The notes under the pieces: generated by a model
The model's database searches: none
The model's input: the letters and a program-made list of their open reading frames with translations, nothing else
What the model was told of the DNA's origin: nothing
From: Hirudinaria manillensis
Taxonomy: Eukaryota; Annelida; Clitellata; Hirudinida; Hirudinidae
DNA: 64,000 nucleotides
Direction of reading: 5' to 3'
Assembly: GCA_034509925.1 (NCBI GenBank)
Contig: CM067530.1
Coordinates: 10,957,501 to 11,021,500 of the forward strand
Shown: one piece after another, positions 23,593-42,308 of the stretch
Layout of the letters: each line of letters opens with the position of its first letter
Position numbering within the stretch: the first letter of the stretch is position 1
Made by a program: the position numbers and the translations under genes

Positions 23593-23629
<37 letters not shown>

Positions 23630-24063
23630 GTTATTATTATTTGTGTCATAAGTCGATGTCGATGATGATGATGATGTTACTATGTATTTAATGTATTTCA
23701 ACATGGGTTGCAACAACAACAGCAGCAACAACTAAACACGTATTCATCTCTCGTTTGTATTCCTGTCGTTGATTGTATTTTTTATTTCATTTTATCTATG
23801 TTCGCGTAGTCGCAGTCTGCCTGTCTGTCCGTCTGTTCATTCATCCGTCGTATGCCGAGTTGTGCATTGTAGTCTGACCTCTTCGTCTTCCTCTTCGTCG
23901 TCGTCGTCCTCGTCAAACAGTCGTTCATTTGATGGTTGTTGAAACCTCCATGTTTGGAAGTTTTTTTTGATGATGATGTTACTATGTATTTAATGTATTT
24001 CATTAATTAATTAATTTTAAAATTAATTTTAATTAATTAATTTTAATAATGAATTTAATTAAT

Positions 24064-24094
<31 letters not shown>

Positions 24095-26005
24095 CGATGT
24101 TCGTTGGGGTCTGCACGCCTCTCGTCATGACGAGACTGTTGTTGTTGTTGTCGTTGTTGTTGCTGTTGTTGATGATGATGATGATGATGAGCCGATTTGA
24201 ATTGAAATTACGTTGCTTTTATATTATTATTATGAATTATCGTACGATAATAATAATAATAATAATGTATACATATGTATGTTATATGTGAATAACAAAC
24301 ACACACACACACACGGACACAACGTTACAATCTCAATCGCTTGCTCACTCACTCACACGGTTACACGGGCACCTAAGTGTTGTTTGGACGTCCATTAACG
24401 CATCGACGGACATTTTCTCGTGAGATTGCTCATCGTCGTCGTCATCATCTTCTTCATTGCCATCGTCGTCGTCATCATCTTCTTCATTGCCATCGTCGTC
24501 GTCGTCATCATCGGACGGTGCATCTCTCCATGATCATTATTTTGCACGGGTCGTCTTTTCCAGCTTCGCGTGTGGTCTGCCATCGATGATGATGATGATG
24601 ATGATGATAATGTTTATGTCTACGACTTTGATGGAGATGATGATTATGATGGCGATGGTGGTGATGATGATGATTCGTGTTGCAGTTCCGGGTTTTAATG
24701 TTTTCTTTTCTTCTCTCATTTTATTTGAAACCTCGGACTTTTGATTGATTCGAAGTCTACTCTGTGTTCCTTAACTCTCTGATTGGGTATAAGTGGTTGT
24801 GGCGGTGACGTTGGTGGTTGTGGTAGCGGTGGTAGTAGTGGAGGTGGTAGTAGTGGAGGTGGTGGTAGTGGTAGTGGTGGTGGTAGTGGTGGTGGTAGTG
24901 GTGGTAGTGGTGGTAGTGGTGGTAGTGGTAGTGGTAGTGGGGGCTTTGGAGACTCGTTGGAGGATGGCGGTTGCCCTATAATCTCAGGTGGCGTGTTTCT
25001 GGGATTTGGTTGATGGTGATGATACCTTGGATGATAAAGGATGATATGGAGGCAGTGGTTTGGGTGGTTAGTAAATGGTTTACGTCGTCAGGGCACTTAA
25101 CGTCGGGACCGTGGCCGAGGGTCTGGTAGAGTTTTTGAGTACATTAAGAGACCCATGCAATGGGGGATAGAAGTAGTTAAGTCAGAAGTTGATAACTATT
25201 TAGGCTGCCAGGTGAGGCAGTCATTTTGAGTGATTCAAAACAAGTTTGGGTTACATCTTGTCGGGCGCTTTATGACTTGTGTGAACAGTCAGATAAGTTC
25301 AGAACCTTTTCTTCGAAAAATTCAGATTAAAATCGATTAAATGTGATTAATTTGAAATTTCTATTTATTTCATCAACAACCGAAAGGGTCATTAAGGTCA
25401 ACGGAGAAAAAAAGTTGTTAAATAATTGCTAAAACCATTTAAACGTTCAAACCCTGGAAACAATCCAATGCAATAACGCTTACGTATCGATATAAAACAC
25501 CTAAAAATCAGTCAGTTTTGCTCTATCACCAGGTATAAAGTAATTCATAAATGTATTTTTATTTATTTATCTCTCAAATTCACAATTTTACCTCTTCACA
25601 AATCTCTTGAGACGACATGACGCACTCAAACACTGACGGATGTTCGACTGTGATTTTCCTTCGTTCACATCGATTTTACACTCTCCTTAACAAATCTTAG
25701 GCTAACAACGGCCATATTAGTCGGAGAATTTAGGATAATTTGTTGCTTGATCTTTGTTTTATTAAATGTTTTTTGTGAGTGATTGTTTGAAGTCGCATCG
25801 AATATGAATTTAAAAATGTGAATCGCATATTCTCACCTCTTTTTTTTATCGGTCCACGTTCTATGAATTCGATTTGCAAGACCTTGGATAAAAAAAAATG
25901 GCGCAAAACGTTCTAGAATTATTCTAGTAAAGCGAATCTGAAATGTTCCTGGACAGAGAAAGGTTGGCCAATAAAACGGCATTAAAGTAATATTATAATA
26001 ATAGT

Positions 26006-26036
<31 letters not shown>

Positions 26037-26274
26037 TCACTATCATTAATATTGTTATTATTATTAGTTGGCATTAGTTCAGCTTGAGGCTTGACAATGT
26101 TATTCTGTAGCTTCTAATTGTACTACGATCTCCTGCCAATAAAAGCCGGTGGTGACAGCGAGGCCAAAATACGAATTCTCGAATTGATTCACTTCGGTTG
26201 GAGGACACTTTTCGAACAGCTGAGTTCGATATTCATCATCGTCGTCGTCGTCGTCTTCGTTTCAAATTGGAATC
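21517..26274. other. Low-complexity spacer after the AT-hook gene
   Basis: May include a long 3' UTR. Holds GAT (22085-22132), ATCC/ATTC (22790-22905), TTA/TTG (23150-23255, 23360-23400, 23540-23640) and TTGA (24063-24092) runs, a 30-bp ATC/GTC/TTC tandem (24430-24512) and a GGT/AGT run (24813-24946). ORFs encoding runs of Asn, Ile, Tyr, Gly or Val here are repeat artefacts. No gene is supported. Confidence 0.55.
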
Positions 26275-31804
<5,530 letters not shown>

Positions 31805-32061
31805 ATCTCAATCAGTTTTATAAACAATTCATATTTGATAAGCATGTTAATTTGATTGTCCTTGTTTTTATATATTTGCTGTTTATATATTTTCACGAAC
31901 AATTCGTCATAAGAATAAAAAAATTTACAAGTTTTGAAATTATAAAAGAGCGAGATTTGATTACAAATATTAAATTAACTTTATTCCATTCAACACCGGA
32001 AGACTCAAAACATCAGATCAGGAAACAAAACAAGTAACCGTTTGGAAAGTCAATGACTGTG
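31805..32061. other. Shared 3' intergenic region of SLC6 and DHX38 copy 1
   Basis: Tail-to-tail spacer of 257 bp. AT-rich with an AATAAA signal near 31916 for the plus-strand gene. No other gene. Confidence 0.5.
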
Positions 32062-35000
32062 TCATAGGCCCATCCTTCCTTTCCGGGACGACCTGGATCC
32101 AGGAGTGGCAGGCGTCCTGCTGCCAATTTCATATATCGGGGTTGATGTGAAACTCCTTGAGCTTTCCATTTCCTCTCGCCTGGCTGTTAATTGATCCTGA
32201 GCCTTTTTCATTTCTTCCTCCATTTCTGTCAAGCGATCTTCGTTCATCCTTCTCCTGTCTGATCTCGATTTAGTGGAATCCTTGACACTGTAAAACATAG
32301 GGCCGAGTTCTGCTAACCAGTGACCATCCACTGCCGTGACACATTGCATGTATTCTTTGGATGTCATGACCAATTCGTGATAAACTATGTAGTCTGGAGT
32401 GAAACCCATGCCGTAAAGGGCACTAGTTGGGTGAAGATGGCATGGCATTCCAGTCCTGAGACTGACATATTCCCCGAGACCCTTGATTCTGGCAGCTTGC
32501 TGGAAATATGATGAACAGATGCACTTCCTGATGATGTCCCATTCTCCGTTGCACGAGACGAGCTTCATCTTGTGCTGTTCCATGATTTCTTCCAACTGAG
32601 ATCTCACCTCTCTCACTTTCTTCATGGCTTTGGCGTGAATGAAATTCTTCACACACCAGGAAGCAGACCATTTGTTCTTCTTCCATTGGTTGAAAACATT
32701 CAAATAAGTCAAGTGATCACTCTCAGGTACCTGAAATTTCTCTCTAGCTGCATCCGAGTCTTCTTCTCTGCCTTTTGGTCGGAAGAAGATGGATGGAATG
32801 GAAAGCATGGACACGATAGTCAGAATCTCTACACTGCAACCCATTTCTGTTGAAACGATGAGCATTTTCGAGAGGGTCGGATCTAGAGGAAATTCTTCCA
32901 TGTTCCTCCCAAGAGAAGTCAAAGAACCCGTGTTGTCCAAGGCACCCAACACCCACAGTTGATACATCGAGTTCATGATGTTATCCTCTGGTGGAGGATC
33001 CATGAAGTGAAACTGAAGAAGATCTTGGATGCCAAGAGCTTTAAGAAGCAGCACAACATTGCAAAGGTTTGTTCTCTGAATTTCGGGAACAGTTGCCATG
33101 AGTAACTCTTCCTCATATTGTCTGATCGTGTACAGCCTGAAACACACCCCGGGGCCCGTTCTGCCAGCTCGTCCACTTCGCTGGTTGGCATTGGCTTGAC
33201 TGATTGGGAAAATCTGAAGGGCATCCATACCGATTTTTGGGTTGTAGATTTTCAACTTGCAGTAACCACTGTCAATCACGACTTGAATTCCATCGACTGT
33301 CAACGAAGTCTCTGCAATGTTAGTGGCAACAATGCATTTCCTCACACCATCTGGAGCCTTCTGGAAAATTTTTGCCTGGAGATCAGAAGGCAACTGAGAG
33401 TAGATTGGAAGAATGGTCAGAGGAGGAGCATCTTCCAAGTCATCGAGACGTTCTTTTACCAAGTCACAGGTAACTTCAATGTCTTCCTGACCCGGCATGA
33501 ATATTAATATGTCACCCTGGACTCCACCCAAATGGGCTTGGATGGCCTGCTTTACCGCACCTTCAACGTAATCTTCCACAACACCTTTGCTGAACATCAA
33601 ATCGACGGGAAAAGTTCTACCTGGGATCTTAAAAACAGGAACGTTTCCAAAAAACGTAGAAAATTTGTCGGCATCCATTGTGGCTGAAGTGACGATGAGT
33701 TTCAAATCTCTTCTCCTGGCAAGAATTTCACGCAGCAAGCCAAAAAGAACGTCAGTGTTGAGAGACCTCTCGTGAGCTTCGTCCATGATTATGGCACTGT
33801 AATTGTCCAAATCTGATTCTCTCAAAGACTCTCTGAGAAGTATACCATCTGTCATATATTTTATGACGGTTTTCTCTGAAGTGCAATCTTCAAATCGAAT
33901 GGCATATCCAACATCGTCGCCTAAATTCACGGCCATTTCTTCGGAGACTCTTTTGGCAACAGACATGGCAGCAACTCTTCTTGGCTGTGTGCAGCCAACC
34001 ATGCCACAGCTTGTGTAGCCTTCTTCGTGAAGGTACTGAGTCAACTGAGTCGTTTTTCCCGATCCTGTTTCTCCGACAATGATGACGATGCTGTTCTCTC
34101 TGATGACTTTCAAGAGTTCTTGGCGGACAGCATAAATGGGAAGAAATTGCCTCTGTTCTTTTATGCTTTTCTTTGTTGCAAAATCTGACACTGCCTCTGA
34201 TTTCTTTGTCATGTGTTCAGCAAATTTCTGATCTGATTTGAAATCAACATTCTCTTCTCCATTTTCCGAAGCATATTTCTTGGCAGGATCATCTTCATCC
34301 ACCTTTTCTTTAACGCCCATGATGTCTCCAAGTCTGGTTCCTGCCAATTCCCATTCTTTCTTTTGAGCTTTCCTGGCTTCTTTGATTTCTCTCTGCTTCT
34401 TAACAACGGCGCTTCCCTTTCGAGAAACGGTAGCCATGTGACTGAGAGGATCTTTTATGGGCACAATGGGTTCTGGCTGTTTTGTGAATACAATTCTGCC
34501 GTCCAGAAATGGAGGAACGATGTTGTGAACTTGTAAATGTACTCGAGCCTCTGCAGTTTCATCGATGTCTTCATCAGTGTCGAGCTGAATGATGGCTCCA
34601 CTCCTGTACATTCTGTTTAGCTCCCACCTTTCGTTGTCTTTCTGGATCTGTTTCTGCTGTGCAGACATTTTCTTCTTCTTTTTGGCTTCCATTTCTTGCT
34701 CCTTTCGGCGGACGTAACTGGAATATTCCATCGTGATAAAATCGTGGCTTTCAGCTCCATCATCTATGGAGTACCACATGCGATCGAGGCGTTTGTCTTC
34801 CTCTGACATGTCGATGTTGCGGTTGTCATGCTTTCTCTCGCTGTCCTTATAGTTACTTCTTACACTGTCTCTCGGGGTATAAGCAATCTCTTTGCGATTT
34901 TTACCCATCCAGCTGTTGTACCTATAGCCAGGCGTTGGTTTCGGAGATCTTCCGTTTCTTTCGCTTCCAGAATCACGTCTCTTTGATCTATCAGTTCTGT

Positions 35001-35577
35001 CATCTCTCCTTGAAGATGATGAATGGGGCGTCGGAACTTCCCACGACCTTGATGTCGACCTTCTGTCATCGTCATCATCCCAGCCGGATTTCGAAGGAGT
35101 GTCTTTCGAGGAGATATTGGGAGTCCTAATCTCTCGGTATCCTGGTGTTTCGTCTTCCCAGCCTCTTTTAGAGCACTTTGACGCTCTTTCAGTGTCTTCC
35201 CCACTTTTTTCTCTGGGCCTTTTGTATTCATTTGGTCTATCGGATCGTTTGTGATAATCCTGAACTTGTCTTCTTTCTCTGTCTCTATCCTTCCTTTCTT
35301 TTTCCCTTCTCAGGTACTCGTTGCTTACACCGCCAGTATATGATGGCGTCTCGTCTTTTCTGTCCCTGTAAAGTTTCTTCTGAGCATCTTGTTTGCGTTT
35401 TTCTTCGGCAAGTTTATCCAAACCAAGACGCGAGGGCATTGATGGTTTCTTGAACATGTGTTGTTCGGCTTCGGCATTTTTATTCATAATAATCAGACCT
35501 CCTCTTTCACTCCTCGGAGTTCCTTCCATTCGCTCGCATTCGTCAGCGAAGGATAATTTCACTTTGTCGAATTCCAT
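32062..35577 (-). CDS. DHX38: Pre-mRNA splicing DEAH-box ATPase Prp16/DHX38, copy 1 (intronless)
   Basis: A single uninterrupted ORF of 1171 residues. Prp16/DHX38 is the spliceosomal RNA-dependent ATPase that remodels the complex after the first step, releasing first-step factors before exon ligation. The first ~330 residues are charged (Arg, Asp, Ser, Glu), with DETPSYTGG and [13 protein letters not shown] motifs typical of the DHX38 N-terminus. Then come the core motifs GETGSGKT (502-509), DEAH (599-602), SAT, and [10 protein letters not shown] (799-808), followed by winged-helix, ratchet and OB-type regions with [12 protein letters not shown], and the DHX38-like tail ending RKGRMGL. That tail and the N-terminus argue for DHX38 rather than DHX16. 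No intron, frameshift or premature stop is seen, so it appears functional. It is closely related to the copy at 52181-55775. Confidence 0.95.
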   Translation of the reverse strand: MEFDKVKLSFADECERMEGTPRSERGGLIIMNKNAEAEQHMFKKPSMPSRLGLDKLAEEKRKQDAQKKLYRDRKDETPSYTGGVSNEYLRREKERKDRDRERRQVQDYHKRSDRPNEYKRPREKSGEDTERASKCSKRGWEDETPGYREIRTPNISSKDTPSKSGWDDDDDRRSTSRSWEVPTPHSSSSRRDDRTDRSKRRDSGSERNGRSPKPTPGYRYNSWMGKNRKEIAYTPRDSVRSNYKDSERKHDNRNIDMSEEDKRLDRMWYSIDDGAESHDFITMEYSSYVRRKEQEMEAKKKKKMSAQQKQIQKDNERWELNRMYRSGAIIQLDTDEDIDETAEARVHLQVHNIVPPFLDGRIVFTKQPEPIVPIKDPLSHMATVSRKGSAVVKKQREIKEARKAQKKEWELAGTRLGDIMGVKEKVDEDDPAKKYASENGEENVDFKSDQKFAEHMTKKSEAVSDFATKKSIKEQRQFLPIYAVRQELLKVIRENSIVIIVGETGSGKTTQLTQYLHEEGYTSCGMVGCTQPRRVAAMSVAKRVSEEMAVNLGDDVGYAIRFEDCTSEKTVIKYMTDGILLRESLRESDLDNYSAIIMDEAHERSLNTDVLFGLLREILARRRDLKLIVTSATMDADKFSTFFGNVPVFKIPGRTFPVDLMFSKGVVEDYVEGAVKQAIQAHLGGVQGDILIFMPGQEDIEVTCDLVKERLDDLEDAPPLTILPIYSQLPSDLQAKIFQKAPDGVRKCIVATNIAETSLTVDGIQVVIDSGYCKLKIYNPKIGMDALQIFPISQANANQRSGRAGRTGPGVCFRLYTIRQYEEELLMATVPEIQRTNLCNVVLLLKALGIQDLLQFHFMDPPPEDNIMNSMYQLWVLGALDNTGSLTSLGRNMEEFPLDPTLSKMLIVSTEMGCSVEILTIVSMLSIPSIFFRPKGREEDSDAAREKFQVPESDHLTYLNVFNQWKKNKWSASWCVKNFIHAKAMKKVREVRSQLEEIMEQHKMKLVSCNGEWDIIRKCICSSYFQQAARIKGLGEYVSLRTGMPCHLHPTSALYGMGFTPDYIVYHELVMTSKEYMQCVTAVDGHWLAELGPMFYSVKDSTKSRSDRRRMNEDRLTEMEEEMKKAQDQLTARREEMESSRSFTSTPIYEIGSRTPATPGSRSSRKGRMGL

Positions 35578-36591
35578 CTTTTTTTTGTAGCTGTTGCTTA
35601 AAATTATTCGAGCTTAAAGGTTTAGGATTTGCGTACGAATAATTTAAGAATTAATTTGTATTTGGTCCTTTTCAAGTTTGGAAATTTGTTTGCCATACTC
35701 TATCGGCCTCCTCTAGAGCCGCCGTTTAATAAAAAAGATGCTGAAGATGCGCGCTTCAATAGTATGTTTAATTAATTTTAAATAAATTATTTTGCTAATT
35801 TTAATTTAAATTATATTTAATTATTATTAATAATATTAAATATATTATTATAAATATAATATTAAATATTATTAATATTAATAATAATATTACTATTATT
35901 AATTAATTAGACGCTTTCAAGGAGTTTTATGGCGGAAAAAGATGGAAAAATTATGATTTGCCTGATAAAGCCTAGATGCCATATTTGACCTTTTTAATCT
36001 GATCTACGGTTTTCTGTTGTCACATACATTAAAATTAATCGAGATATAATGTCTAATTTATATAAATCCATTTAATAAAATGTATACAAAGCCGAGCTCA
36101 TCAAATCATTCAGAAAATAATGCTGCCATAAATATTATTTGTAACTAATATTCGTGGTCAAGATCACGACTTGTGTGATCTTTTTAACAACAAAAACGTT
36201 TAGCAAACACGTTGAATATGTTAAATATGGCAACAATGGATCATTTAGACAAACTATTTGGATTAACAGGATAAACAATTCAATGAAAACATACCAAGCC
36301 TTCTTCATTTCTCATTAGGCTTTGAACAAATAAGAGCTTTGTTTATACGAAGCATTTTGGGCATTTTATGAAGAACAAAAATAAACTTTTACTTTGAAAA
36401 AATAGCGTAAAATGTTTTTATAACATATATGATTGGTTTTTTGAAGAAAACATGGCTATTACGAATGTCAACTTTAGGAGTCTTTAAATACAAGCCCATT
36501 CCTTGCTCGCTATGTAAAAGGAGAAGTTAATATTAATTATAATATAAATATATTCTTAGCAAGTTATACTCATTGGATCACTAGATATACT
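35578..36591. other. Divergent intergenic region, DHX38 copy 1 / M13-like gene 1
   Basis: AT-rich head-to-head spacer with an ATT/TAA-rich patch at 35770-35910. It should contain the promoters of both neighbours; no specific motif is assigned. Confidence 0.4.
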
Positions 36592-39500
36592 ATGTCCGGA
36601 CAAGCAGTCATGGCACGAATTTGTGCCATATGCATCTTGGGGTTTTGTATATGTTTTGGCCCACTGAGAGGTTAGTATATTTTAAAATATAGCGGCCATA
36701 ATGCCTGATGAATTCTAATTAATTCTTTTGAAATGAAATTCTGAATTATTCGCTTCAAATCTAGGTAATGAGGTTGATAAATGCAGTGACTTCTATAGCC
36801 ACGCTTGCACAGGTTTGAAAGAATCAGGGTTCTTGCTTAGAAATAAAAAAACTGACAGAGAAAAATATGGTACATAATTTTACGTTGCATTGAATATCGA
36901 ATATATAGCCGCCTTATTATATTACAAAAATTTAAAAATTGTTTCACTGTGTTAGTGGCTAGAGTGGATAAATTAAAGACCAATACAGACAGCCCTTTCT
37001 ACTCCTATTACCAATCGTGCTTAAAAAGAGGTGACTGTGATGGTGCTTTCTATTTCTAGTCAATTTTTTAATTTATACCTTTTTATCCTTTCATTTTGAT
37101 TTCTAATTACTTTTGTTATAGAGGGTAGCGCAAGCTTCTTAAAATCAAAGATGAGGCAGATAATTATGGGAACTTACAAAGAAAAGAAACTTCACGAAGA
37201 GGATATTGCCAAACTGTTGGATGATACTGCTACTTTGGATAACACTTTGTTTGAATTTGGATACGAGCACACAAATAAAAATAAATTTGTGGTTAGTTTT
37301 TGTTTTGAAATGAATTTGCAATGAAAATATATTAAATGGGCTTTAATTGAATAAGCATATTGAATCATATTTCGGTTCAATTCTTTTTCTATAGATTGCT
37401 GGGAGAACGTGGTTGATGCGATCTGAGATTGAGAGGAATTCGAGCGATTATGAAGAGTATGAAAATTTTGTCAAAAAATTATTTAATGAACTTGATAGTC
37501 TCTACGATGAAGATGAATGGATGAATGTACTGAAGTTGGAAAAGGAAATAATGGAGGTATGCCATTTAAGAGAATATTGTGAAAATCAGAAATTAAGAAA
37601 TAAATTATAAATGAAAAACTAAAAATTAAAAATTTAAATTATGCTCATATTTTCCTATTACACTAATAAATTATTAATGTTTGAGGTTTTCTTATCTTGA
37701 AGGCTGTCAATAAGCACAAGGGCGACAACTCTTATTATTTTAATAATGGAAAACTATTTTATTATCCCCAAAAAAAGAAGGAAAGTTATACATTGGATCA
37801 GTTAAGTGAAAAATTGTCGAAATCGAAAGGGGTGAGAATTTTTTTTTCAGATTATCCATTGTTTTACTAGATTTGTTTTTTCAAATAATTTAATATAATT
37901 TAATAATAATTAACATTTTTGATTGATTAATAATTTAATTTAATTTAATTTATGACAACACAAACTAAAATCAAAATCAAATAATCCATTGAAATCATGC
38001 TTCAATTTATTTTGAAAGTAATTTTGAAAATGACCAAAAATTACAAACGATTTTCAGGCTCCCAAATTCAAGTTAGCAAAGTTCCTCAAATATTTCCACG
38101 ATCGAATTTTGTCAGGTGTTTTACATTCAGAAGTGGTCTTCATGGGTTTGGCCTACTTCAAAGAACTCCAGGATATATTGAGCGGATATGAAACCCAGTA
38201 AACTTTATTGATTCTAACAAATTTTAAAACTAGTAATTAAAAAAAAATTCAATCACAAGTCGATAAATATAATCTCATGTTAATAACTCCAATAATTAAT
38301 TTCTAGATGTCATCGAAAGTAATTTTGCTTTACCATATTTTATGCAGTTTAATATTTTCATTTTCTCTTCTATTTCCAGCTTGATCGCAAGATACGTATT
38401 TCTGAGGAGCGTACTCGCTCTCTACTACACCATGCCGGAGCGATTCCAAGAAATGCCTTCGAATGAAGTTGCTTCGGTTTGAAAGTTGAATTTTTTAACA
38501 TGAATTCATTAGAAAGGGACTGCCAAGGTCTCTCTAGAAAGAACCAAATTTGTATGCATAGCGAGCGCGGGGGGAGGCAAATTTCTAAAAAAATAAACTT
38601 TCCTCTGATGTCTTGACCCCGGCCAAATTTTTCTAAGACCAAAGTATTTTAAATCAGTTGCTGTGAAGAATGCTTACAAAGTTATATAATTAATGTATTA
38701 CTTGGGTAATCTAAATGGAAGTCGCGCCAATCCATTGCGCGGTGGAAATTTTTAAATTTGGTTGAACGGTGATTTAATTTCCATCGCAAAATAAGATTTT
38801 AATTTTGTTTAAATAGAGACTTGATCTTCGCTCTTGGCTGGAGAAAGACGAAGACCAATGTGTTAGAGAAACAAATTTAAATATGAAAGATCTAGAGGAA
38901 CAATACTACATGGATAAAAGTTTTTCTGGACAGAAAGGAATCATGGTTTCATAACTAACTATGTTTTTGTTCTTTTACCATAAAATATTCATAAAAGAAG
39001 ATTATAAACTCTAAATAGGCAGATGATCTCTACAAAAGCATAAAAGAAAACATGGAAAAAAGCTTGCGAAATGATTCATGTATGCCCAACAACAAAGTTA
39101 GAGATATATTACAAAAGGTTATAATTATAACTTGGAGATTGAAATAAATTACTATATTTGTGAAAGTATGCGATCAATTGGCTTAACCTGGTGTTTATAG
39201 TTGAAGGCCATGACCGTACATATGGGCAGATTTGAACTTCCTTATTTTGAATATAAAAAGGTGAACAAATTTAAGCTATTAAATTGAAAAATTAATTGCT
39301 TTCAAATTCAATAATTTGATAACAACATAATTAAGAAGAAAAATGTCAGAATTTCATTGATTTTCTTAAAAGTCCTATTTCAATAAAGACAAATATTACT
39401 AATAATAAAATATTAATAAGTTATTATTTGTATGCTTGAAATCTTGAAAACATAATAAATATAATAAATCTATTTCATTCCTAGTGGCCATCTTAAAAAG

Positions 39501-41208
39501 TGTTTTTCTATTGTCACGGCAGACTTCATTCTACAACGGATCATACTTTGAAAATGTTCTGGCACTCAAGAGAGAATTTATTCAAACAATTTCTGAGGGA
39601 GAAAAGGGATTTGGTCTTCAAAATTTAACGTTGGCAACTCATTTGTTATTGTCGATATGAGCTCAGGAAAGAATATAAATTAATAAATACCTGATTAGAT
39701 TTTATAAAAGCTGATTTTAAACAATAATTAATTGTTATTTATTGCAAAATAAAAGAGAATGCCATATTTCACAGTCGAAAAATTAAACTTATATTCCAGG
39801 AGTTTTCGGAGGGCTCACAGGATATCCTACTATGACAAACTCAACAACACATTGTGTATGGAAATTATTTGGATTATTATAAAAAAAAATGTTTTTGTAA
39901 TCTAATTGCACTTTGTGCTGACGTATATAACCTCTTCTTTCAGACATCTTCTCCTATGTTTTTAATACGGCGACAGAACACAAGTATGGGGCTGTTTGTT
40001 GATATTTTTCATTGAAATAGTTTAAATTTCACTCCCTTTGCAGTGAAATTAACTCTTTCAGGAGTTAAATTTTACTTTTAGATCTGAGTTCGTTGGAGCA
40101 GCTGGTCCTCACGTTGTGGAAGCTTTGTTTAATGCCTTCAATAAGGAGGACTTCACGAAATGTTCTGGAATGAAGAAAAAAGTAATTCGCATGGAATATA
40201 GTCTTTATTGTGTATACAGCTATAGCTGTTACACCTATTTATTTTTGCGTGGACCTTGATTTATGGATATTACATTCATAGAATTATAAAGCCACATTGT
40301 AACCAATATCTGTCTGATTCTGAACATATGCCTGGAACTCAAGAATTTCACAAGATGATCCTTAAACGGGTCTATAAGAATTAAAGGGATTGATAAATTC
40401 GGCAAAGCCATCGCATGATTAATTGATCCTTGTTATTAAATTTTGGTTATTAATTTTTATTTTAGAAACAATTAACTGCTGCTACCAGAGAAAAGCCAGA
40501 AGAATATTTTCTGGAGACAAAATTGGATCTTTCATTCAAGGCAAGAGTTTCTCTTTATTAACGAATTAACGAATCTGACGATATATCATTCGAATCCTAT
40601 AATTTGGTTAAAAAGTTTGTTGGGAGTATGTTAAGGATATTTCTGAGTCTATTCAACAATGCCAACTGTAATTTGTGAATTTTACTATTTGGGAATAAAG
40701 CCCGTCAATTTGTTTAAGTTTGTAAATGCTGATATGGCATCTCAGGAAATCTTGAAAGTACAATTTAAAATATTCCAAATATTATCTCTCGATTCTACAT
40801 TTCCATTTAAGGCTTACCAAAGTCAGAATTCTGGATCTCAGGAGAATAGCGAAACGTTTTTCTTAACCTTCGCAAAGGTAGAAACCACTTTTTAACGATT
40901 TGAAGGAATAATTCACAAAACAATTGATATTTTTAACACAAGTTATATTTTCGCTCTGGAATTTGTTAGTGATTAAAAAACAACAATAATAATAATCTTT
41001 CAACTTTTAGGAGTTTTGTGGTCTAAATGATGAAAAAGAAAGGTTACATTTGTTTTTATTTTCATTGATCGTTTCGTTGATCCCTATTAAATAAATTTTA
41101 TTTATATTCTTGACTTTATCAATAATTTCATGAAATTTATTTTCAATCAGATTGAACAAAATCCTATCATCCAACGAACCATTCAGAAAGGCATTTAAAT
41201 GCCCCTAA
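36592..41208 (+). CDS. Secreted M13 (neprilysin)-like protein lacking the zinc site, gene 1
   Basis: Nineteen exons: 36592-36670, 36765-36869, 36956-37030, 37122-37291, 37395-37556, 37703-37831, 38058-38197, 38380-38476, 38817-38945, 39019-39117, 39201-39260, 39523-39629, 39800-39855, 39944-39983, 40082-40181, 40466-40540, 40812-40877, 41011-41042, 41151-41208. They give 592 residues. A signal peptide (about 7-24) precedes the CSDFYSHAC motif (33-41) that opens M13 peptidase ectodomains. The C-terminal ETFFLTFAKEFCG and FRKAFKC match the M13 ending, but the final C-x-x-W is absent. Where M13 enzymes have HExxH, this protein has GPHVVEALF (PHVVE at 492-496), and the ENxxD glutamate helix is not recognisable, so zinc peptidase activity is not expected. 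It is shorter than typical 700-750-residue members. A secreted pseudoenzyme role is inferred. Intron 16 has a GC donor. Its paralogue follows 1.1 kb downstream. Confidence 0.82.
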
Positions 41209-42308
41209 AAAAAGTGGCAAAAGATTTGCTTCCAAATTAAATAAAATGAATTCTTCACGGAACAATTTTATTGAATTATTAAAAGTAATACTTAATAATT
41301 AAGTATTAATTAGTAATAAATACGTTGAAATGTCCAAGTTTTGAAAAACAAACGTCGAACTGGTAACCTTGGCGCATAAAACTAATATTTGAAAGTCTGT
41401 CACCAATGGAAAATGAGTAGTCTTATGATTTCCCCTGGTACTAATGTTATTTAAAAACAAAACTGTTTATGGGGAATATTCTCAAGTATAAATAGTTATC
41501 ATTGGTTGGAATACATTGGTTACTATACACCATATATTGTTAAGATATTGTTGACAGAAACTTGAGAGACCCGGGAGTATTTTATTAAATAGACACTCTA
41601 AGAGACACTCTATAAGATAAATTGGATAAATTAATAATATTTAATAACTCTTGATGGTAGTAATTGTATTTACTTATTATGTAATTTCTCTGCTTCAAAA
41701 TCTTCCAAGTCTTAGTATCAACTGAAACAACCTTTTATTTACAATTTATATTTAATTTCTTTATTAAATTAATTTATTTTCATAAAGTTTGACGACCAAA
41801 ATAAAAAAAGAATTTATTGTGAAATCCACACCCAGACGCACGTACGTTATTAAATATTAATCAATAATTTTCCAAAGATATTCGTTTGTATCACAAGTGA
41901 GGATGAATTATGAACAAACAAAGAGATGAAAAAACAAAACAAATGTTCAGCTCTTAATCGATTAAGTAAACTTTTAAAAATCTTTTCAACGAATATTTCC
42001 TCATATTTCACGATTTTACGATTAAAATAAACTTTAATTTTAAATTATCAATAAAATTATAAAATACAAAATCTCCAACCTTTTACCAGCTCAAACATTG
42101 GAACTGAATTTTTGGTAAATTAAATAAACTCTGTTTTTGTTTGAAGCAGTATTTTTTACGTGGGTTGCCATCATTACTGTTGTCTCTTTGAGGGTTTTTA
42201 TACGTCAGATTTTCAATACCAGCCCCGCCTATGGTTGTTACAAACCATAAATCGTAGATTTTGTCGATACAGCGATTGTATTACTAACTTTTAATTCGGG
42301 ACCACAAA
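41209..42308. other. Spacer between the two M13-like genes
   Basis: AT-rich, no repeat family or ORF of note. It should hold the promoter of the second gene. Confidence 0.45.

Noticed and set aside
24783..25013. Gly/Ser-rich ORF and poly-Val ORF in other frame
   Set aside because: GGT/AGT microsatellite with no signal peptide, splice support or unique sequence.
32320..34018. Sense-opposite ORFs inside both DHX38 genes
   Set aside because: Shadow frames of the helicase; conserved between copies only because the DNA is conserved.
32062..35577. DHX16/Prp2 as identity of the two helicases
   Set aside because: The N-terminal DETPSYTGG and PTPxYxYNSW motifs, and the TPI...GL tail, fit Prp16/DHX38 better.
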